Source: Euryarchaeota archaeon UBA463 (GTDB lineage Archaea; Thermoplasmatota; Poseidoniia; Poseidoniales; Thalassarchaeaceae). Taken from it: DNA of 64,000 nucleotides. Position numbers and translations under genes: made by a program. The stretch covers positions 42,757 through 106,756 of the forward strand of contig DAOI01000008.1 in assembly GCA_002501805.1 (NCBI GenBank), read 5' to 3'. This document shows, in pieces, positions 59,119-64,000 of this stretch; the first letter of the stretch is position 1; the number at the start of each line of letters is the position of its first letter. The notes beneath the pieces are model-generated. The model was not told where the DNA came from. It made no database searches and saw nothing but the letters and a program-made list of their open reading frames with translations.

Positions 59119-60285
59119 TCAGAGGTCTTCCGAAGAGTATGCTTGTACGTTGCCCTTTCGGGTTACGCCACCCACAGATGTACCTAGGACATTCTCAATA
59201 CCGGCCCCTGATGCCAGTTCGAAGATCCTGTCATTGACCTTGCCAGCGAAGACAAGCCCTGTGGCTCCCTCGGCCTCCGCCATAGCGGTTGCGAGAGCTC
59301 TAGCGCCTATTGGATCAGTTCCGGAACCATCCTCTAGGATGATGATAGCATTGTTCTTCTTTAGACCTTCAAGGTGTGAAGCCCATCCCTTAACATGGTC
59401 TGGAGCGACCAACGACTCGTTCCCTCTGCCAACGGATTTGTCGTCTTCCTTGTTCAGCTCTGATTGAATCCTGGGTACTGCCTTGCTTGCGACTTCCTTC
59501 TGCTGTAGGTACTTCGTGACTACTTTTCCTTCGAGGTGCTCTACCTCTCTGCTCTGAGGGGCCATGGCGACATGCGTGAGGGCCTTCCCCAGCTGACCGT
59601 TTATTTCCATTAGGAGGAGTTTTCCTCCGCGATCTCCGTCAATGAACGCGGTGACTCCCTTCTTGCTCTTGGCAAGCTCGACTAACTCGGGCTTAATCCC
59701 CGAGCCCATTGTTGCGATTGCATTCTTAATTCCGAACTTGAGTAGGTTCCTAACATCGTTCCTGCCTTCAACAATTATGATTGCTTCTGACTCGGTGACG
59801 TTTGGGCCGGCGGTCATCCCATGGTACTCTGTCTCCTTGTCCAATGTCAGAACCGCTCTGACCTCTTCCAGGATATTCTTCGAGTCGTCTACGCCAGAGT
59901 TTACCATCTTCAGCAGAAGCTGCTTTCCTCTCTCTATTACGTGGTCTCTCTTGGAAGACTGTTGGTTCTCGATCATCTTTACTTTGATGACTGCCTTGCA
60001 TGGGCCAATCCTATCTATTGTTTCCAGAGCGGCCCCTATTACTGCTGTGCTGACCTGGTCAAGTGACGAGGACACAAGAATCTCCCCTTGCACCTTGCCC
60101 TTGTTCTGATGAAGAACCACGTCAACGTGTCCTATTCGACCTGTTCTCTGTAGCTTTCTTAGTTGGAGCGCTTCGCCGAGCAGACCTTCGGTCTGACCGA
60201 AAATTGCGCCAACCACATCCTTTCTCTGGACGTTTCCATCCGTACGGATGGAAGCGTGTATGACATACTTTCCTTCTTGTGACAT
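59119..60285 (-). CDS. dnaG: archaeal DnaG-type primase/exosome subunit
   Basis: The 388-aa product starts at ATG 60285 (MSQEGKYVIHASIRTDG), preserving the archaeal DnaG N-terminus; the frame from 60417 adds 44 unrelated residues. The TOPRIM domain is clear: EAIIIVEGRNDVRNLLKFGIKNAIATMG and GVTAFIDGDRGGKLLL, with Glu and D-x-D metal ligands. Archaeal DnaG can prime DNA and is also a stable exosome component. MCM and LigA are encoded in the same window. Confidence 0.96.
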   Translation of the reverse strand: MSQEGKYVIHASIRTDGNVQRKDVVGAIFGQTEGLLGEALQLRKLQRTGRIGHVDVVLHQNKGKVQGEILVSSSLDQVSTAVIGAALETIDRIGPCKAVIKVKMIENQQSSKRDHVIERGKQLLLKMVNSGVDDSKNILEEVRAVLTLDKETEYHGMTAGPNVTESEAIIIVEGRNDVRNLLKFGIKNAIATMGSGIKPELVELAKSKKGVTAFIDGDRGGKLLLMEINGQLGKALTHVAMAPQSREVEHLEGKVVTKYLQQKEVASKAVPRIQSELNKEDDKSVGRGNESLVAPDHVKGWASHLEGLKKNNAIIILEDGSGTDPIGARALATAMAEAEGATGLVFAGKVNDRIFELASGAGIENVLGTSVGGVTRKGNVQAYSSEDL

Positions 60286-60527
60286 ATTTTCATTTCTCCT
60301 TTCGCTATCGGGCCCACTTTCGGGGCCTCGTTCCAGTAGCCGAAAATCGGCAGTGATCAGTGATTGACACCCTCGAGTAGGCCTAAGCTTGATTGAGGCG
60401 GGGGACTCTACCTTCATGAACGCTCCTGATGGAAATTCAATGCGAAACGTGTTAGAAGTGTTCGGAAGTAGGTCAGTGGAGCACTAAGAAACGAAGCGGA
60501 TATGTGTGAGTACCCTGACAGCGGGTC

Positions 60528-60737
60528 ATGTCTGGACGACTGTTGCCCTCAGAGGACCCGATAGCAGAAAGCGTACTAGAGTGGACAATAATGAGGGATT
60601 CCAGAGACATAAGACAGCTTATGGTCTGGTTAGAGGAGTCCGAAGGAAGGAAGGAGCGTGCAGTCTTCATGAGTAGGGCCTTGGATCTGATGGATGAAAT
60701 CCAATATGCTCTAAGCAGGTTGGACGAGCTGAGGTGA
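60528..60737 (+). CDS. unrecognised 69-aa helical protein
   Basis: A short charged helical protein (ESVLEWTIMRDSRDIRQLMVWLEESEGRKERAVFM, LDLMDEIQYALSRLDELR). Its stop lies 4 bp before the mobA start, so it is likely co-transcribed with mobA. No family was recognised. The coil-like pattern and tight spacing favour a real gene. Confidence 0.5.
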   Translation: MSGRLLPSEDPIAESVLEWTIMRDSRDIRQLMVWLEESEGRKERAVFMSRALDLMDEIQYALSRLDELR

Positions 60738-60741
60738 GGGC

Positions 60742-61293
60742 TTGCGTTCCCTTATCCTGGCAGGTGGTAAATCAACGCGGATGGGTAGTGACAAGTGCCT
60801 GTTGCAAGTTGATGGTGTCGCATGCATACAGAGAGTTGCCATGACTCTCGCAGAGGCTGGTCTGGAGCCAATCAGAATTTCAGTTGCGTCACCTGAGCAC
60901 ATGGAGAGATACGGCAGGGTATTGGATTCCTCTCTCCAGGTTGAGTGGGTAGTTGATTCCAATCCATACGCTGGCCCTATCGAAGCGATACTGGATGCAT
61001 TAACAGACCCGTTCTGTAATGACCCGTTGCAGATAGCCCCTGTTGACGTTCCTTGGCTTGAAATGGAGCTTCTTATTGGCCTCGAGGGAGGAATTGGGGA
61101 CTGTAAAGTTGCTATGCCTGTTTGCTCGGGCAGAACACATCCGTTACTCGCTCTCGTTAGACCCGAAGTAGCTGGTTTGGTGGGGCGCAGCAGGAGGCCT
61201 CTTCGAGAGCAGTTCCGTGAAATGGACCATGTGCTAGTAGAGGTAAGAGAGGAAGTGGTTAGGAACGTTAATCGGCCCAGTGATTTAGAGTAG
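60742..61293 (+). CDS. mobA: molybdenum cofactor guanylyltransferase-like (MobA)
   Basis: The 183-aa product has the nucleotidyltransferase motif LILAGGKSTRMGSDKCLL, NPYAGPIEAILDAL, the metal-binding APVDVPWL, and HPLLALVRPEV. It attaches GMP to molybdopterin. The family is shared with CofC and other nucleotidyltransferases, but LAGGKSxRMGxDK and overall length fit MobA. The start is a TTG at 60742, immediately before the conserved beta strand. It pairs functionally with MoaA at 23060. The 3' end overlaps purN by 9 bp. Confidence 0.88.
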   Translation: MRSLILAGGKSTRMGSDKCLLQVDGVACIQRVAMTLAEAGLEPIRISVASPEHMERYGRVLDSSLQVEWVVDSNPYAGPIEAILDALTDPFCNDPLQIAPVDVPWLEMELLIGLEGGIGDCKVAMPVCSGRTHPLLALVRPEVAGLVGRSRRPLREQFREMDHVLVEVREEVVRNVNRPSDLE

Positions 61294-61920
61294 TACCCTT
61301 CCTGAAGATATGTCATCTAGTACCTTGGGATATAGGTCGTGCTCTGCTTGCTTGATCCTATCCCTTAGTGTGTCGATGGTGTCAGATTCGAGTACTGGAA
61401 CCTCCCTCTGCTCGATAATGGGGCCCGAGTCGACTCCTTCGTCCACGAAGTGTACTGTGCACCCCGACACCCTCACTCGTGCCTCAAGTGCGTCTCTCTG
61501 AGCATGGGCGCCTGGGAAGTCTGGAAGCAGTGATGGATGAATGTTCACCAGCCTCCCCTTCCACCGAGACACGAAAAAGGGGGTCAGGATTCTCATATAT
61601 CCACTGAGGACAATCAGCTCAATGTCCTTTGATTCGATGATTCCGATGATCTGTTCCTCGTGGGCCCTCCTCCTCTCATCCCCCTTGAGTCCTTGAGGGA
61701 GGGTTACGGAGAAGGATTCTACACCTGCGTCCATGGCGTGCTTCAGTCCCCCTGCTGACTCGGAGTCCGCTATCACCACCGTCGTGACGTGTGCTCTATC
61801 GGCTTCCTGTTGGTACTTCAGCAGGGCTCTGAGGCCTGAGCCGCCTCCTGATATCATCACTGCCAGGCGTAATGGCGAGTCCGGGGTGGCCTTCCTGGGA
61901 AGGACGTATTCGTCGCTCAC
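61285..61920 (-). CDS. purN: phosphoribosylglycinamide formyltransferase
   Basis: Formylates GAR using 10-formyl-THF in purine synthesis. The 211-aa product has RLAVMISGGGSGLRALL, LIVLSGYMRILTPFFVSRWKGRLVNIHPSLLPDFPGAHAQRDAL and SGCTVHFVDEGVDSGPII with the catalytic N-x-H...D set. The family motif normally has S-G-x-G-S-N; here it reads SGGGSGL. PurM is in the same window, so both belong to the purine pathway. Confidence 0.95.
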   Translation of the reverse strand: MSDEYVLPRKATPDSPLRLAVMISGGGSGLRALLKYQQEADRAHVTTVVIADSESAGGLKHAMDAGVESFSVTLPQGLKGDERRRAHEEQIIGIIESKDIELIVLSGYMRILTPFFVSRWKGRLVNIHPSLLPDFPGAHAQRDALEARVRVSGCTVHFVDEGVDSGPIIEQREVPVLESDTIDTLRDRIKQAEHDLYPKVLDDISSGRVLL

Positions 61921-62017
61921 GCCACTCTGAAGGCGGCCCTGTGTTTCATGTTACTCATTGAGTGCCTCGTTGAGAGTTGTTGGGCATCTGAACTTAAAGC
62001 ACCAGCCTCTAGCAGGC

Positions 62018-62512
62018 ATGAGCCACATGGAAAGACTCGGGACTGTGGATGAGATAGTGGAGAGGTATTCTGTCTCCAGCAGTCCATCAAAAAGTAGGCT
62101 ATACACCACTTTGGGTGGTCTCTTCGTGGCTTTCGCTATAATCGGGATATGGATTCCCGGGTGGCCCACGGTGTCTTGGGCTGTGCCCGCCGCTTACTTT
62201 TTCTCCATATCCAGTGAGAAGCTTTTCAGATGGACTCTTACCAACGACTACTTCGGATCCGCTATTTTCGAGTATTATGCCACTGGTAAGACTATTCCCA
62301 AGCATGCCAAGTATGGGGTCGTCTCGCTGATCGGGGTCATGACTTCCCTGTCTGCATACTTCGTTTGGGCGGTATCGACCAGAGGGACTGGTACTCTCGG
62401 TGACCCATCTACTTGGGATGGCGCTGATCCGGGATTTGGGGCGGGTACGGTTCTGGTGGTCGGGCTGATTGGAATTTGGTACGTCGGTTTCAGAGTACCT
62501 ACCAGGAATTAG
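62018..62512 (+). CDS. DUF454 (YbaN-like) membrane protein
   Basis: The 164-aa product has the DUF454 core GGLFVAFAIIGIWIPGWPTVSWAVPAAYFFSISSEKLFRWTL, followed by FGSAIFEYYATGKTIPKHAK and two further helices. Start ATG 62018 is preferred because the frame from 61958 would overlap the purN upstream region. The function of DUF454 is unknown. Confidence 0.85.
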   Translation: MSHMERLGTVDEIVERYSVSSSPSKSRLYTTLGGLFVAFAIIGIWIPGWPTVSWAVPAAYFFSISSEKLFRWTLTNDYFGSAIFEYYATGKTIPKHAKYGVVSLIGVMTSLSAYFVWAVSTRGTGTLGDPSTWDGADPGFGAGTVLVVGLIGIWYVGFRVPTRN

Positions 62513-62564
62513 TCGCGATTTTGTAAAAACACGCGTTTATTACCTCAGGTGAGAAGCAGATTTC

Positions 62565-62798
62565 ATGGTTATGGAATGCAACATTGATGCTAGAGGTAAG
62601 GCTCTCCGGCTTTTCGGTGGTCTTGCGTCCATCGTGGGTGGCCTTTGTATCGCTGGTGTGGCCTACCTCGACATTGTCGAACTCCCGTACCTGTGGTATG
62701 CGTCTGCTGGATTACTAGCAGGAGGTTCTCTCGGAGTCTTCGAGGGATGGTCAGGATGGTGTGTGGCTAGGGCAATGGGTATTTGGACCCCGATTTGA
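62565..62798 (+). CDS. small two-helix membrane protein (DUF2892-like)
   Basis: The 77-aa product has two helices (LRLFGGLASIVGGLCIAGVAYLDIV and LWYASAGLLAGGSLGVFEG) and ends with GWCVARAMGIWTPI. This resembles the YgaP-type/DUF2892 transmembrane pair with its C-x-x-x-x-x-G-I-x-T end. The function is unknown; the similarity is short. Confidence 0.6.
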   Translation: MVMECNIDARGKALRLFGGLASIVGGLCIAGVAYLDIVELPYLWYASAGLLAGGSLGVFEGWSGWCVARAMGIWTPI

Positions 62799-62867
62799 TT
62801 CTAGACCAGTGTTTGACCGAATCTAGTCTTAGAATAATTTCAATTGGTCGGTTCTCCAGCGAGAGTC

Positions 62868-63902
62868 ATGATACTACCGCTAGAGGGAGTGAAGGTCCTA
62901 GATATATCCAGAATCCTAGCAGGCCCCCATGCCGCTCAGACACTATCCGATATGGGTGCCCAAGTTACCAAGATTGAAGCCCCTTGGGGTGATGATTCCA
63001 GAACATGGGGGCCGCCCTTTCAAGCTGGATTCGATGGAAAGGAGGTAGCATCCTACTTCCTCTCGTGCAACCGTGGAAAGGAGATACTGTTTGCAAATAT
63101 CAAGGAGGAGAGGGAGAGGGTCCGAGCCTTGATTGAGGAGTCGGATGTGATAATCGAGAACTTCAGACCGGGGACATTCGACCGGCTACTCGGACCTGTT
63201 AGGGACGATCTGATTGTGTGTAGCATATCGGGCTATGGACAGACGGGGCCACGTAGGGATGAGCCTGCATTCGATCTGACTATGCAGGCCAGAAGTGGTA
63301 TTATGTCAGTAACCGGCGAGGAGGAGGGAGCCCCGGCCAAGGTAGGGGTGGCTTGGATAGATGTGATGACTGGTATGAACGCGGTCAGCTCGATACTGGC
63401 ATGTCTGCTCAGACGAGAGAAGACAGGGGAGGGAGCTAGGATAGATATCTCGTTGTGGGACACTGCTCTGGCCTCACTGGTTAACCAGGGACACAATGCC
63501 CTAGTGGGTATGAAAACAAGGAGGATGGGCAGTAGTCATCCGAATCTAGTTCCATACCGGGTCTTCCGGGTCAGTGATGGTTGGTTTGCCATAGGTGTCG
63601 GGACCAGTGGACAATGGGAGAAGCTGGTCGAAGCCCTGTCCCTTGACTCTCCAGAATCATGGATCGAGAATAGCGTCAGGATAGAGAACAGGGAGCTGGT
63701 TGAGAGTATGGTGCATGATTCGATAAGAAGGCTCACAAGAGCTGATTTGGAGGAATGTCTTGTCGGTGTTCCGTGTGCGTCTGTTAACACGATATCGGAG
63801 GCCCTCGATGATCCTCAATCGCATTTCAGAGAGAATGTGACAGATTACAGTGGGGTCCCTACTCTAGCAAGTCCGTTTAGGTTCATATCTTCCTCAGAGT
63901 AG
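62868..63902 (+). CDS. class III CoA-transferase (CaiB/BaiF family)
   Basis: The 344-aa product matches the family III CoA-transferases: LPLEGVKVLDISRILAGPHAAQTLSDMGAQVTKIEAPWGDDSRTWGPPF, with the catalytic aspartate of the family in PAFDLTMQARSGIMSVTG. GEGARIDISLWDTALASL and SHPNLVPYRVFR follow. It moves CoA between organic acids or racemises 2-methylacyl-CoA; the exact substrate is unknown. Length is a little shorter than typical (about 380-400). ATG 62868 opens the conserved core. Confidence 0.92.
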   Translation: MILPLEGVKVLDISRILAGPHAAQTLSDMGAQVTKIEAPWGDDSRTWGPPFQAGFDGKEVASYFLSCNRGKEILFANIKEERERVRALIEESDVIIENFRPGTFDRLLGPVRDDLIVCSISGYGQTGPRRDEPAFDLTMQARSGIMSVTGEEEGAPAKVGVAWIDVMTGMNAVSSILACLLRREKTGEGARIDISLWDTALASLVNQGHNALVGMKTRRMGSSHPNLVPYRVFRVSDGWFAIGVGTSGQWEKLVEALSLDSPESWIENSVRIENRELVESMVHDSIRRLTRADLEECLVGVPCASVNTISEALDDPQSHFRENVTDYSGVPTLASPFRFISSSE

Positions 63903-63914
63903 CATGGTCGGTTC

Positions 63915-64000
63915 TCAATTTTCCAAATAAGGGAACAGTTTTTTCTCGATGTGGTCTATTTCGATAGCATGAGCATAGCCGGGGACATACTGGGCTCGGT
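63915..64000 (-). CDS. 3' end of an unidentified minus-strand gene
   Basis: A minus-strand frame enters from the right edge, encodes about 27 residues ending YAHAIEIDHIEKKLFPYLEN, and stops at 63915-63917. Residue composition is protein-like. It lies 12 bp from the convergent CoA-transferase stop, in keeping with spacing elsewhere. The product is not identifiable from the visible part. Confidence 0.4.
   Translation of the reverse strand, partial: RAQYVPGYAHAIEIDHIEKKLFPYLEN

Noticed and set aside
63969..64000. ATG on the plus strand near the right edge (MSIAGDILGS) as a new gene start
   Set aside because: The minus-strand frame over the same bases gives a more protein-like terminus with a stop at 63915; the plus start lacks an SD or clear TATA box.

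Overview
The window looks like a chromosomal segment of a planktonic euryarchaeon, most likely Marine Group II/III (Poseidoniia-like). This placement is inferred from gene content, not from a marker tree. Archaeal core genes are MCM helicase, DnaG-type primase, GatE, Pth2, ribosomal protein L18e, the RNA polymerase N subunit, two PAC2 proteasome-chaperone-family proteins, Trm1, a deoxyhypusine-synthase-like enzyme and an Lrp regulator. Bacterial-type genes sit among them: NAD+-dependent DNA ligase (LigA), PanD, RlmH, a Liv-type ABC transporter and an NfuA-type Fe-S protein. Coding density is extreme: nearly every convergent gene pair abuts or overlaps by 4-16 bp.

Layout. 1-3850 (minus): a truncated AddB-like inactivated helicase, a secreted thioredoxin-fold protein and threonine aldolase. 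4079-4717: an aquaporin-like membrane protein without NPA boxes, followed by a G.U-rich hairpin. 4803-10714 (minus): mcm, gatE, a secreted DUF4430 protein, an ECF S-component and pth2. The 209-bp gap between mcm and a PPC-domain gene carries two divergent ORB-like elements around a T-rich tract, a candidate replication origin or Orc1/Cdc6 site. 11956-20396 (minus): a branched-chain amino acid-type transporter made of a three-module binding lipoprotein, a LivH-LivM fusion permease, LivG and LivF, with a strong hairpin between binding protein and permease.

20587-35159: purM, trm1, moaA, nfuA, two PAC2 genes, a pentapeptide-repeat protein, a hotdog thioesterase, a 57-aa membrane protein, tRNA-Arg, an HNH/coiled-coil/LOTUS-like protein, a PKD lipoprotein, a DEDDh exonuclease, a Cas4/RecB-like nuclease and LigA. 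35242-36871 (minus): L18e-L13-S9-RpoN followed by tRNA-Pro. 36980-45001: one gene for a surface protein of about 2,670 aa with calcium-binding repeats, a cupredoxin-like domain, Ig-like segments, a C-terminal membrane anchor and a cytoplasmic DUF4129 domain.

45140-64000: panD, rlmH, cobalamin adenosyltransferase, Nudix and DHH enzymes, a GNAT, a duplicated-module membrane protein, tRNA-Cys with an altered 18-55 tertiary pair, an aminotransferase, speD plus a deoxyhypusine-synthase-like gene, enolase, an Lrp regulator, a redoxin, a TPR protein, dnaG, mobA, purN, small membrane proteins and a class III CoA-transferase. The themes are replication and repair (MCM, DnaG, LigA, nucleases), peptide or amino acid scavenging, cobalamin uptake and activation, and molybdenum cofactor synthesis (MoaA, MobA). 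No insertion sequences, prophage genes or CRISPR arrays were seen.
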